From NCBI GenBank assembly GCA_021568835.1, contig JAKGSH010000010.1, positions 4,402,001-4,466,000 of the forward strand: DNA of 64,000 bases, given 5' to 3'. Made by a program: the position numbers and the translations under genes. This document shows, piece by piece, positions 1 to 7,604 of this stretch (position 1 is the stretch's first letter; each line of letters begins with the position of its first letter). A model generated the notes under the pieces. The model was given only the letters and a program-made list of their open reading frames with translations, searched no databases and had not been told where the DNA came from. This DNA is from Streptomyces sp. Tue 6430. Its GTDB lineage: Bacteria; Actinomycetota; Actinomycetes; Streptomycetales; Streptomycetaceae.

Positions 1-2
1 TG

Positions 3-359
3 GCCGCCCTGACCCCGGTCTCCAACATCGCCGTCGGCGACGAGACGCCCTGGGGCGTGGCCGCGGAGCTGGCCCGGCTCCTGCCCGGCACCGGGACGGG
101 CGGCTTCGTCGGCGAGGACGCGGGACACGCGGCACTGATCGCGGCGGGGGAGCGGCGGATCGTGGCCGTGGTCCGCGACGAGCACCGCCACCCCTGGATG
201 ACGGCGGCCCTGGACGTCCTCCTCGCCGCCCGCCCCGACACGATCGTCGTCGAGATGGGCGTCCCCCGGTCCCCGGCCCGCGGCGCCCTCCACCTCGCCA
301 CCCACGGCGCGGCACGGGTCTGCGGGCGGGCGGCGGCGGAGGTCATCGCGGGCGGGTGA
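3..359 (+). CDS. C-terminal part of a glycoside hydrolase family 3 protein (beta-N-acetylglucosaminidase-like), cut by window edge
   Basis: The reading frame is open from the first bases and ends at TGA 357-359. About 118 residues are visible. They read as the C-terminal Rossmann-like part of GH3 enzymes: alternating hydrophobic strands such as RRIVAVVRDEHRHPWM and DTIVVEMGVP, then a helix rich in Ala and Gly. The catalytic N-terminal barrel lies outside the window. The convergent neighbour is nagB, so a role in releasing N-acetylglucosamine for the NagA/NagB route is likely. That role is inferred from context; substrate specificity cannot be read from this tail. Confidence 0.7.
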   Translation, partial: AALTPVSNIAVGDETPWGVAAELARLLPGTGTGGFVGEDAGHAALIAAGERRIVAVVRDEHRHPWMTAALDVLLAARPDTIVVEMGVPRSPARGALHLATHGAARVCGRAAAEVIAGG

Positions 360-376
360 CGGCCGGCCCCCACGAC

Positions 377-420
377 GGCACAGGCGCCGGATCCCCGGGA
401 AGGGGTCCGGCGCCTGTGCC
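377..420. terminator. Strong bidirectional terminator between GH3 gene and nagB
   Basis: A 15-bp perfect stem (377-391 with 406-420) is followed by a further 4-bp C4/G4 stem (393-396 with 402-405) and a short loop. It lies between two convergent genes and can serve both strands. Confidence 0.85.
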
Positions 421-471
421 GTGGTGCGGCGCGGTGCGGGCGATGCGGGGCGCGGGCGCGGTGCGGGCCCT

Positions 472-1257
472 TCAGATGCCCTGCCACCGCGGTTTGTCGG
501 CGTACGTGTGGCGGAAGTAGTCCGCGAGCTTCAGCTTGGACGCGGCGCCCTCGTCGACGACGACGGTCGCGTGCGGGTGCAGCTGGAGCGCCGAGGCGGG
601 GCAGACGGCCGCCACCGGCCCCTCGACGGTCGCGGCGACGGCGTCCGCCTTGCCCTCCCCCGTGGCGAGCAGCACCAGGTGCCGTGCCTCCAGGATGGTC
701 CCGATGCCCTGCGTGATGACGTGGTGCGGGACCTGTCCGACGTCCCCGTCGAAGAACCGCGCGTTGTCGATCCGGGTCTGCTCGGTGAGCGTCTTGATCC
801 GCGTCCGGGAGGCCAGCGAGGAACAGGGCTCGTTGAACCCGATGTGCCCGTCGGTCCCGATCCCGAGCAGCTGGAGGTCGACCCCGCCGGCCGCGGCCAG
901 CGCCCGGTCGTAGGCCTCGCACGCGGCCTGTACGTCCTCGGCGGCGCCGTCGGGCCCGAGGAAGGCGTCCATGCCGATGCCGAGCGGCTCCAGCACCTCC
1001 CGGCGCAGTACCGAGCGGTAGGACTCGGGGTGCTCGGCGGGCAGGCCGACGTATTCGTCGAGCTGGGCGACGCGCGCCCGCGAGACGTCGACGGCGCCGG
1101 ACCGCACCCGGGCCGTCAGCGCCTGGTAGACGGGCAGGGGGGTGGAACCGGTGGCCACTCCGAGCAGGGCGTCGGGCTTGCGCCGCAGCAGCTGTGCGAG
1201 GGCCTCGGCGACGAGTTCGCCGCCCGACCTGGCGTCCGCAACGATGACAACTTCCAC
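472..1257 (-). CDS. nagB: Glucosamine-6-phosphate deaminase NagB
   Basis: Converts glucosamine-6-phosphate to fructose-6-phosphate and ammonia in the cytoplasm, the last step of N-acetylglucosamine catabolism. The protein (261 residues from the chosen start) carries the family landmarks: LGVATGSTPLPVYQAL near residue 30, the DEYVG loop, GTDGHIGFNEP with the catalytic Asp/His region, and a C-terminal lid. I chose the GTG at 1257 because homologues begin with EVVIVADA; an upstream in-frame ATG at 1308 would add 17 unconserved Ser/Pro-rich residues. A DasR-type operator lies about 50 bases upstream, so induction by aminosugar phosphates is expected. Confidence 0.95.
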   Translation of the reverse strand: MEVVIVADARSGGELVAEALAQLLRRKPDALLGVATGSTPLPVYQALTARVRSGAVDVSRARVAQLDEYVGLPAEHPESYRSVLRREVLEPLGIGMDAFLGPDGAAEDVQAACEAYDRALAAAGGVDLQLLGIGTDGHIGFNEPCSSLASRTRIKTLTEQTRIDNARFFDGDVGQVPHHVITQGIGTILEARHLVLLATGEGKADAVAATVEGPVAAVCPASALQLHPHATVVVDEGAASKLKLADYFRHTYADKPRWQGI

Positions 1258-1309
1258 GCTGGCCTGCCGTTCTGGAGAGGGGCTCGACGGAGGACCGGAG
1301 GGGCCCATG

Positions 1310-1321
1310 TGGTTTAGACCA
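1310..1321. promoter_or_regulatory. DasR operator (dre) of nagB
   Basis: TGGTTTAGACCA differs by one base from the dre core TGGTCTAGACCA and is flanked by the usual AGAT/ACA context. It sits 53-64 bases upstream of the nagB start. DasR, the GntR-family N-acetylglucosamine regulator, is known to control nagB in streptomycetes. Confidence 0.8.
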
Positions 1322-1576
1322 ATCTAACAGAATCGGGTATCCCCGCCCAGGCGGCGGCGGCGGAGCCGGAGGCGGCGGGGAGGGGGCCGGGGGAGTGGTC
1401 GAGAGGGCCGGCGGGGACGGCCGGGGCCGGCCGCGTCCCGGGTGGTCCGGAAACCGCCCCGTCAACCGGGTCCGCAGAGGGCCCCGTACAGGCTAGGCTG
1501 CGTCATGGATGCCAGGGCTTCCGAATGTTCGCCCCGGCTGACGAAGGCGCAGGCTCCCGCACATGGACAGCCGAAG

Positions 1577-1588
1577 TGGTCTAGTCCA
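1577..1588. promoter_or_regulatory. Second DasR-like operator (dre), not adjacent to a known aminosugar gene start
   Basis: TGGTCTAGTCCA matches the dre palindrome at 11 of 12 positions. It lies 320 bases upstream of nagB and 258 bases upstream of the sensor kinase, just before a strong hairpin. Its target is unclear; looping with the nagB site or control of the rightward transcript are both possible. Confidence 0.6.
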
Positions 1589-1613
1589 CAATGGTGGGGC
1601 CGTACAGCAGACT

Positions 1614-1640
1614 TCCGCCTTCCCCGCACAGGAAGGCGGA
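1614..1640. terminator. Strong 10-bp hairpin downstream of the second dre
   Basis: A perfect inverted repeat (1614-1623 with 1631-1640) around a 7-base loop. There is no U-tract, so it may be a factor-assisted terminator, an attenuator or part of a small RNA. No gene obviously ends here. Confidence 0.5.
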
Positions 1641-1846
1641 CCGAGGACCCGGAGCTCTCTGCCCTGACTGCCCCGGATCCTCACCCTCGGCCGACGGGAC
1701 CGCACACCCCGCGGCCGGCATTGCTCCGGGCTGCGGTGCCGGGAGGGCTGAGGGTCCCTCTCAGGCGCCGCGGCCCGCGGGTGTCTCCGGGCGTGCGCCG
1801 CCGGCGTTTTTAGGCCCCGGACATACCCCCAGGTACGCTCACAGAC

Positions 1847-3322
1847 GTGCCCTCCATGAACGAACTCGTACGCCAGCACACCGCACTCGGCGACTCCGAC
1901 CTCGAGTGGCTGCACCTGCTGGTCTCGGAGTGGCAGCTGCTCTCCGACCTGTCCTTCGCCGACCTGGTCCTGTGGGTCCCCACGCGCGACGGCACCCGCT
2001 ACGTCTCCGTCGCCCAGATGCGCCCCAACACCGGGCCCACCTCCTACCAGGACGACATGGTCGGCCACCTCGTCCCGCGCGGCCGCCGCCCCCTGCTGGA
2101 CGCCGCCCTCGACGAGGGCCGGATCGTGCGCGAGGGCGACCCGGAGTGGCGCGAGGAGGTCCCCGTCCGGGTCGAGTCGATCCCCGTGCGGCGCGAGGGC
2201 CGGGTGCTCGGCGTGATCGCCCGCAACACCAACCTCCTCACCGTGCGCACCCCGAGCCGCCTGGAGCTGACCTACCTCCAGAGCGCCTCCGACCTGGCAC
2301 AGATGATCGCGGCCGGTTCCTTCCCCTTCCCCGACCAGCAGATGGACATGGACGCGGCCCCGCGCGTCGGCGACGGCCTGATCCGCCTCGACGCCGACGG
2401 GGTCGTCCAGTACGCCTCCCCGAACGCCCTCTCCGCCTACCACCGGATGGGCCTCGCCTCCGACCTGGTCGGCCACAACCTCGGCCTGACCACCGCCGAA
2501 CTCGCCCCCACCCGGGGCCCGGTGGACGAGGCGCTCGCCAAGGTCGCCAGCGGCTGGGCGCCGCGCGAGTTCGAGGTCGAGGCGCACGACGGCGTCATCC
2601 AGTTCCGGGCCATCCCGCTCAAGCCCAAGGGCGTCCGCATCGGCTCGCTCGTCCTGTGCCGGGACGTCACCGAACTGCGCCGCCGCGAGCGTGAGTTGAT
2701 CACCAAGGACGCGACCATCCGGGAGATCCACCACCGGGTGAAGAACAACCTCCAGACCGTGGCCGCCCTGCTGCGGCTCCAGGCCCGCCGGATCGAGTCC
2801 GAGCGGGGCAGGGAGGCCCTGGAGGAGGCGGTCCGGCGCGTCGGCTCGATCGCCATCGTCCATGAGACGCTGTCCCAGAACCTGGACGAGCGCGTGGAGT
2901 TCGACGAGATCGCCGACCGCGTCCTGGCGATGGTCGCGGAGATCTCGCCGGGCAAGGTGACCGGCCGGCGCACCGGACGCTTCGGCATCCTCGACGCGGA
3001 GGTCGCCACCCCGCTGTCCATGGTGCTCACCGAGATCCTCCAGAACGCGCTGGAGCACGGCTTCCGCGAGGGCGACACCGGCACGGTCGAGGTCTCGGCG
3101 GTCCGCGGCGGCACCACGAAGGAGGGCCGCCTGCTGGTCACGGTCCAGGACGACGGCGTCGGCCTGCCGGCGGGGTTCGACCCGCACACCTCGGGCAACC
3201 TCGGCCTCCAGATCGTACGGACGCTGGTGGAGGGGGAGTTGGGGGGATCCTTCGACATGGTCCCGGCTCCGGAGCGCGGTACGCAGGTGATCCTGGACAT
3301 TCCGGTGCGGGCGCAGAAGTGA
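1847..3322 (+). CDS. PdtaS-like sensor histidine kinase (GAF-PAS-HisKA_2-HATPase)
   Basis: Cytosolic sensor kinase of 491 residues with no membrane segment. An N-terminal GAF-like domain (about 20-160) and a PAS domain (about 170-290) precede the HisKA_2-type phosphoacceptor region, whose H box reads IREIHHRVKNNLQTVAALL, and a C-terminal HATPase domain with the N box ILQNALEHGF and G box DDGVGLPAGF. This architecture matches mycobacterial PdtaS, which signals to an ANTAR response regulator; none is adjacent here. The GTG at 1847 is only 7 bases after a -10-like TACGCT (1834-1839) and has no ribosome-binding site, so a leaderless transcript is likely; ATG 1856 is the alternative start. Confidence 0.85.
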   Translation: MPSMNELVRQHTALGDSDLEWLHLLVSEWQLLSDLSFADLVLWVPTRDGTRYVSVAQMRPNTGPTSYQDDMVGHLVPRGRRPLLDAALDEGRIVREGDPEWREEVPVRVESIPVRREGRVLGVIARNTNLLTVRTPSRLELTYLQSASDLAQMIAAGSFPFPDQQMDMDAAPRVGDGLIRLDADGVVQYASPNALSAYHRMGLASDLVGHNLGLTTAELAPTRGPVDEALAKVASGWAPREFEVEAHDGVIQFRAIPLKPKGVRIGSLVLCRDVTELRRRERELITKDATIREIHHRVKNNLQTVAALLRLQARRIESERGREALEEAVRRVGSIAIVHETLSQNLDERVEFDEIADRVLAMVAEISPGKVTGRRTGRFGILDAEVATPLSMVLTEILQNALEHGFREGDTGTVEVSAVRGGTTKEGRLLVTVQDDGVGLPAGFDPHTSGNLGLQIVRTLVEGELGGSFDMVPAPERGTQVILDIPVRAQK

Positions 3323-3344
3323 CTCCCGGCCGGGCGCAGCACGA

Positions 3345-3373
3345 AGCCCCGGACCGTTCAGGGGTCCGGGGCT
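3345..3373. terminator. Terminator between sensor kinase and wblE
   Basis: An 11-bp perfect GC-rich stem (3345-3355 with 3363-3373) and a 7-base loop, 22 bases after the kinase stop and downstream of convergent wblE. Confidence 0.75.
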
Positions 3374-3491
3374 CGGATGCTCGTTGCCAGCGTGTGCTGC
3401 GCATCGGGGGTACTGCGCGCTGCGGCTCGGGGGCGGGAGATGCGTACACGCTGTACGCGCCGCCAAGCTCAGGCTTGCGGGGCGGGTGTCG

Positions 3492-3749
3492 TCAGGCGGA
3501 GGCCTGACGGGCCCGGTTGCGGGCGGCGCGGCGCTTCATCGCGCGGCGCTCGTCCTCGCTGAGGCCACCCCAGACGCCGGAGTCCTGGCCGGACTCGAGC
3601 GCCCACTGCAGACACTGATCCATGACGGGGCAGCGACGGCAGACGGCCTTGGCTTCCTCGATCTGCAGCAGCGCAGGACCGGTGTTGCCGATGGGGAAGA
3701 AGAGCTCGGGGTCTTCCTCGCGGCAAACGGCGTTGTGACGCCAGTCCAT
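3492..3749 (-). CDS. wblE: WhiB-family iron-sulfur regulator WblE (WhiB1 type)
   Basis: Small [4Fe-4S] protein of 85 residues that acts as a transcription factor, in this subfamily probably bound to the principal sigma factor. The four cluster cysteines are at Cys9, Cys37, Cys40 and Cys46 (A9-C, CRRCPVMDQC). They are followed by the turn GVWGG and a basic C-terminal tail (RRAMKRRAARNRAR) for DNA contact. Length and sequence place it with WblE/WhiB1. A good ribosome-binding site (AAGGAGAGG) precedes the ATG. A Crp-like palindrome lies 44-59 bases upstream. Confidence 0.93.
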   Translation of the reverse strand: MDWRHNAVCREEDPELFFPIGNTGPALLQIEEAKAVCRRCPVMDQCLQWALESGQDSGVWGGLSEDERRAMKRRAARNRARQASA

Positions 3750-4068
3750 GGCTGCTACCTCTCCTTGGTATTACATGCACTTTGCTTGTGAATGTGAACG
3801 CTTTCACGAATCCCTCAACAAGTGAAGGGCCATCAGCCAGGTTCCCTGGCGCGGTCCTGTGGATTGAAGAGGGGTTCCGGTGATCAGTGGAGGCCGATCC
3901 TGCGGGCCGTCCCGATCACCACGTAGAGACTCGCAAACCTCAGCGGTGGATACAACCCCTTCCAGAAAGTTTTTTTTGATTCCTCGGTGTCGACTAGGTC
4001 ACAGCCGTACTTCCATGGGGTGGACCCTGGTCTAAACGTTCGAGTGAAAGGACTTCAGCCCTTTCTGC
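3750..4068. other. wblE upstream regulatory region
   Basis: A 319-base non-coding stretch upstream of wblE and downstream of the diacylglycerol-kinase gene. It is noticeably A/T-richer than the surroundings and includes an eight-T run near 3970. It holds the Crp-like site 3793-3808. I see no small open reading frame with coding character. Confidence 0.6.
3793..3808. promoter_or_regulatory. Crp-like palindrome upstream of wblE
   Basis: TGTGA-N6-TCACG matches the Crp consensus TGTGA-N6-TCACA at all but the last base. The inner GTGAACGCTTTCAC is an inverted repeat with 5-base arms. Mycobacterial whiB1 is known to be Crp controlled, so conservation of this circuit is plausible. Confidence 0.45.
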
Positions 4069-5037
4069 TCACACAATCACACGCAGTGCACGGCGTACGC
4101 CTGTGAACGTCACGCTGGTACGCAGCCCCAGGTGGTCACCGTCCATCTGAAGGGGCAGTGGGACCTTCGAATGCAAGGTGAACTGGTCCAGATCGTGCAG
4201 GGAGACCGCGTGCTTTCCATGAGGTCCCCGCTCGGGGGACGAAGTGAGCAACTGGGTCCCATACCGGACAACCGAAGCCGTGGACAGGCGGCTGAGACCG
4301 AGTACGTCGAGCCCGGTATCGAACGAGGCCTTAGGTGAGGCGTACACCGGACGATTGCCCAGATAGGTCCACGGAGCCGTGTTGCACACGATGGACAGCA
4401 CCAAATCGGTCACCGGATCCGCGCCCGGCCGCTCCAGCGTGATCGAACCCTGCCGGCGCTGCGGCTCGCCGAGGAGCTGGCGCACGGCCTGACGGATGTA
4501 GAGCGCGTGGGTGGATCTGCGGCCGCGCTCACGCTGCTGTTCGACCCGGCCGACGACCCCGGCGTCGAAACCGAGACCGGCGTTGAAGGTGAACCAGCGC
4601 GCCGGCACCGCTTCGTCCTCGGTGCCGGGCGTACCGGAGGCGAGCCCCAGTCCGACCGTGCGCTCCCTGCCCTCGCGCAGCGCGTCGAGCAGGGCGCCGG
4701 TCGCCTCGACGGGATCGTTGGGCAGGCCGAGGGCGCGGGCGAAGACATTGGTGGAGCCGCCGGGGACCACGGCGATGCCGGGCAGGTTCTCGGGGTCGGG
4801 CCCGGCGTGCAGCAGCCCGTTGACCACCTCGTTGATGGTGCCGTCGCCGCCGAGGGCGACGACCATGTCTATGTCGTCGCTCTGCGCGGCCTGCCGCCCC
4901 AGGTCCCGCGCGTGCCCGCGGTACTCGGTGGTGACCGCCTCCAGTTTCATCTCGCTGGCGAGCGCGTGGATGAGGACGTCACGCGTCCGTGCACTGGTAG
5001 TGGTTGCTGCCGGATTGACCACGAGAAGTGCACGCAT
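4069..5037 (-). CDS. Diacylglycerol kinase/lipid kinase family protein (DAGK catalytic domain)
   Basis: Soluble lipid kinase of 322 residues from the PF00781 family (DAG kinase, YegS, sphingosine kinase). The N-terminus MRALLVVNPAATT is the typical first strand. The nucleotide-binding motif VVALGGDGTINEVVNGL is at about residues 64-80, followed by GGSTNVFAR with the second glycine-rich loop. I started at ATG 5037 because MRALLVVNP aligns with family N-termini; the in-frame extension to 5103 looks non-coding. The physiological lipid cannot be deduced. Confidence 0.85.
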   Translation of the reverse strand: MRALLVVNPAATTTSARTRDVLIHALASEMKLEAVTTEYRGHARDLGRQAAQSDDIDMVVALGGDGTINEVVNGLLHAGPDPENLPGIAVVPGGSTNVFARALGLPNDPVEATGALLDALREGRERTVGLGLASGTPGTEDEAVPARWFTFNAGLGFDAGVVGRVEQQRERGRRSTHALYIRQAVRQLLGEPQRRQGSITLERPGADPVTDLVLSIVCNTAPWTYLGNRPVYASPKASFDTGLDVLGLSRLSTASVVRYGTQLLTSSPERGPHGKHAVSLHDLDQFTLHSKVPLPLQMDGDHLGLRTSVTFTGVRRALRVIV

Positions 5038-5182
5038 GGAGGGCAGCGTACCTACTGGGTGGTACCGAGACACAAGGCCGAACGGGGATCGGCCCGCACC
5101 CACGGCGTGAGCCCTGACACGACGGGGGCGCGGGGCCGGAGGGGACCGGGCCGGGCCGGGGGAGGGCGGCTACCCTTCTGGG

Positions 5183-5734
5183 GTGAGCAGCGAGCGGAAC
5201 CCCGCCACCCCGGAGACCCCGAAGCCCCCGAAAACCACGGAGAACGCCGGGAAGACCGGGAACGCCGGGAAGACCGGGAAGACCGGGAACGCCGGGAACG
5301 CGGAAGAAACGGAACCCGCGGGCCCCCGTCCGCGCCGCCTGACGTACGCCGCCGCGCTCGTCGCCCTGGAAGGGCTGGCGCTGGTCGTCGGCGGGCTCTG
5401 GATCCTCGTCCTCGGCATCACCGGGGACCCCGACGACCGGCAGCAGGCCGTCACCGGCGGGGTGACGCTGGTGGTCCTCGCCCTGCTGCCCCTGCTCGCC
5501 GCCCGTGGGCTGCTGGGTTGCCGGAGCTGGAGCCGCGGGCCGGCCGTCATCACCCAGATCATGGCGCTGCCCGTCGCCTACAACCTGCTCCAGGCCGACA
5601 GCATGGCGATCCCGGCGGGCATCGCGCTGGCCGCGGCCGCCGTCGCCGCGTTGGTCCTGATCGTCAACGGCGAGACGACCCGGGCCCTCGGCATCCGGGG
5701 GCCCGGCGACGCGGGTGGCGCGGAGAAGAAGTAG
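5183..5734 (+). CDS. Small integral membrane protein with Lys/Thr/Gly-rich N-terminal repeat
   Basis: Predicted 183-residue membrane protein of unknown function. The first 50 residues are hydrophilic and repetitive, with several copies of NAGKTG-like units (5243-5307), and probably face the cytoplasm. Four hydrophobic segments follow, at about 55-77, 90-108, 118-135 and 142-160, then a short charged tail. The start is the GTG at 5183. No domain is recognised. The gene converges with the sigma-factor gene, so a functional link is not implied. Confidence 0.75.
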   Translation: MSSERNPATPETPKPPKTTENAGKTGNAGKTGKTGNAGNAEETEPAGPRPRRLTYAAALVALEGLALVVGGLWILVLGITGDPDDRQQAVTGGVTLVVLALLPLLAARGLLGCRSWSRGPAVITQIMALPVAYNLLQADSMAIPAGIALAAAAVAALVLIVNGETTRALGIRGPGDAGGAEKK

Positions 5735-5746
5735 CGGCCTCGACGG

Positions 5747-5766
5747 GACCCTGCCGCGGCAGGGTC
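5747..5766. terminator. Perfect palindrome between convergent genes
   Basis: The 20-bp sequence is an exact palindrome and would fold into an 8-bp stem with a 4-base loop. It overlaps the last two bases before the sigH stop and lies 13 bases after the membrane-protein stop. Confidence 0.6.
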
Positions 5767-6919
5767 ACTCCTCGACGAGCAGCTTCTCCCGCAGCTGGGC
5801 CAGCGTGCGCGCCAGCAGGCGGGAGACGTGCATCTGGGAGATGCCGACCTCCTGCGCGATCTGCGACTGCGTCATGTTGCCGAAGAAGCGCAGCAGCAGG
5901 ATCCGCTTCTCGCGCGGCGGCAGATCCTCCAGGAGCGGCTTGAGCGACTCGCGGTACTCGACCCCCTCCAGAGCCTCGTCCTCGGCGCCGAGGGTGTCGG
6001 CGACCGCCGGAGACTCGTCGTCGGTGTCGGGGACGTCGAGCGACAGGGTGGAGTAGGCGTTGGCCGACTCCAGGCCCTCCAGGACCTCCTCCTCCGAGAT
6101 CGCCAGCTTCTCGGCCAGCTCGTGCACGGTCGGGGAGCGGCCGTGCAGCTGGGACAGCTCGGCCGTGGCCGTCGTCAGCGACAGCCGCAGCTCCTGGAGC
6201 CGGCGCGGCACCCGCACCGCCCAGCCCTTGTCACGGAAGTGCCGCTTGATCTCACCGACGACCGTCGGCGTCGCGTACGTCGAGAACTCCACGCCACGGT
6301 CCGGGTCGAAGCGGTCGACCGACTTGATCAGGCCGATGGTGGCGACCTGCGTGAGGTCGTCCAGCGGCTCCCCGCGGTTGCGGAAGCGGCGGGCGAGGTG
6401 CTCGACGAGCGGCAGGTGCATGCGGACCAGCTGGTTGCGCAGCTCCGCGTACTCCGGGCTGCCCTCCTTCAGCCCGCGCAGCTCGACGAACTTCGCGCGT
6501 GCCCCGCTGCGGTCCTGGGGCTCGCGCGCCTGGGGTACCGGCTGCTGGGGCGCGAGCCGGTGCGGCGCGGGCTGCTGAGGCCCGTGCCGGGTGCCCGGCA
6601 CGCCGCCGTGTTCGTGGTCTCGCTCGTGCTCGCTCATCGTCCCGCCCGTCGCCCTGTGTCGAGCCTCTTTCTCGGCCCGGCCCGGGGTGCCCCCGATCCG
6701 CCTCTCCCGAGGCGGCTCCTGCTCTGCACTCCCAGGGAAGCCGGTCCCCGCGGAGGCCGGGTCGTCCTCCGGATGCGGCCGGGCCTGCTCGGGAATGCCG
6801 TCGATGCCGTCCGCCATGCGTCGGGAACCGTCCGCGGAGACCGCCGTCCCGGCGCTCTCGGCCGGCAGTTCCCATGTGCCGCGCTCTTCGTCCCGCACCG
6901 GCCCGTCCCCGTTCGTCAC
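5765..6919 (-). CDS. sigH: SigH-type (SigB/SigF/SigG family) stress sigma factor
   Basis: Alternative sigma factor of the Gram-positive stress/sporulation group. Region 2 reads VEHLARRFRNRGEPLDDL then ATIGLIKSVDRFDPDRGVEF. Region 3 follows, and region 4 has the HTH MTQSQIAQEVGISQMHVSRL. The first GTG (6917-6919) overlaps the anti-sigma stop as GTGA, giving a 384-residue product with a Gly/Glu/Arg-rich extension. A second strong start, ATG 6637, would give 290 residues. Multiple SigH forms are known in S. coelicolor, so both starts may be used. The upstream gene encodes the cognate anti-sigma factor, so activity is probably set by sequestration. Confidence 0.9.
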   Translation of the reverse strand: MTNGDGPVRDEERGTWELPAESAGTAVSADGSRRMADGIDGIPEQARPHPEDDPASAGTGFPGSAEQEPPRERRIGGTPGRAEKEARHRATGGTMSEHERDHEHGGVPGTRHGPQQPAPHRLAPQQPVPQAREPQDRSGARAKFVELRGLKEGSPEYAELRNQLVRMHLPLVEHLARRFRNRGEPLDDLTQVATIGLIKSVDRFDPDRGVEFSTYATPTVVGEIKRHFRDKGWAVRVPRRLQELRLSLTTATAELSQLHGRSPTVHELAEKLAISEEEVLEGLESANAYSTLSLDVPDTDDESPAVADTLGAEDEALEGVEYRESLKPLLEDLPPREKRILLLRFFGNMTQSQIAQEVGISQMHVSRLLARTLAQLREKLLVEE

Positions 6920-7329
6920 GCCGGCCCGGGTCCCGCGCCGCGCTGTTTGTAGAGGCTGATCGAAACGGTTCTGTCCTCGTCCACGGCGGAGGAGACCTTG
7001 CCCGCGAGGGCGGACAGCACGGTCCACGCGAACGTGTCGCGCGCGGGGGCGTGCCCGTCGGTGGTCGGCGCCGAGACGGTGACCTCCAGCGAGTCGTCGA
7101 TCAGGCGGAAGACACAACTGAGCACAGAACCGGGCACGGCCTGCTGGAGCAGGATCGCGCAGGCCTCGTCCACCGCGATGCGCAGGTCCTCGATCTCGTC
7201 CAGGGTGAAGTCCAAACGGGCCGCGAGGCCGGCCGTGGCCGTCCGCAGCACCGACAGGTAGGCACCCGCAGCCGGCAGCCGGACTTCCACGAAGTCCTGG
7301 GTCGCGGGCTCGCCTGCGATCTGGGACAC
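6916..7329 (-). CDS. rshA: Anti-sigma factor of SigH (RsbW-like, PrsH/RshA/UshX)
   Basis: A 137-residue GHKL/HATPase_c anti-sigma protein that should bind SigH and hold it inactive. The N box IAVDEACAILLQQAV is at about residues 50-64 and the C-terminal strand is TVSISLYKQRG. I chose GTG 7329 (MSQIAGEP) because a GGAGG at 7335-7339 sits five bases upstream; a TTG at 7341 is the longer alternative. The stop overlaps the sigH GTG by four bases, which couples translation of the partners. No anti-anti-sigma gene is adjacent. Confidence 0.88.
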   Translation of the reverse strand: MSQIAGEPATQDFVEVRLPAAGAYLSVLRTATAGLAARLDFTLDEIEDLRIAVDEACAILLQQAVPGSVLSCVFRLIDDSLEVTVSAPTTDGHAPARDTFAWTVLSALAGKVSSAVDEDRTVSISLYKQRGAGPGPA

Positions 7330-7457
7330 CCTCACCTCCAAGGTGGTACAAGCTTTCCGGGGGCCGAGGGTCGCCCCCCGGGGTAACGCGTGTGTGGTGC
7401 AGCGGTGACGCTACCGCGCCCTCGTCCGTCCTGTCCCGGGACCCCGACCCCTCACCG

Positions 7458-7478
7458 TCACTCACAGTAAAGCTGTGA
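7458..7478. promoter_or_regulatory. Candidate BldD-box/inverted repeat upstream of the rshA-sigH operon
   Basis: TCACTCACAGTAA (7458-7470) fits the BldD consensus TNACNCAGNGTNA with one mismatch. The overlapping TCACAG-N5-CTGTGA (7462-7478) is a perfect inverted repeat. It lies about 130 bases upstream of the anti-sigma start. BldD repression of a sigH promoter is established in S. coelicolor; this exact site is my inference. Confidence 0.4.
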
Positions 7479-7604
7479 ATACGCTCCGTGTCTAGGGGTC
7501 TGTCGGCCCAAAAGGGAACAGGGCGCGCCGGGTTGACGTACCCAGGCGTCAGATGCCCGAACCGTACCCGGTCGACGGACGGACCGTCCCCGGCACGGCG
7601 CGGC

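Larger units (their letters stand above)
1258..1846. other. Intergenic region between nagB and the sensor kinase, with two DasR-like sites and a hairpin
   Basis: About 590 bases without a convincing gene. It holds the nagB promoter with its DasR site (1310-1321), a second DasR-like site (1577-1588), a strong hairpin (1614-1640) and a -10-like TAGGCT at 1494-1499. Short open frames here have no recognisable protein features. A small RNA or leader reading rightwards is possible but not demonstrated. Confidence 0.6.

Noticed and set aside
3384-3791. A 135-codon plus-strand frame
   Set aside because: Antisense to wblE, whose cysteine motifs are unmistakable.
4027-4036. TGGTCTAAAC resembling half of a DasR site upstream of wblE
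   Set aside because: The second half of the palindrome is absent (CGTTCG follows), so it does not meet the dre pattern.
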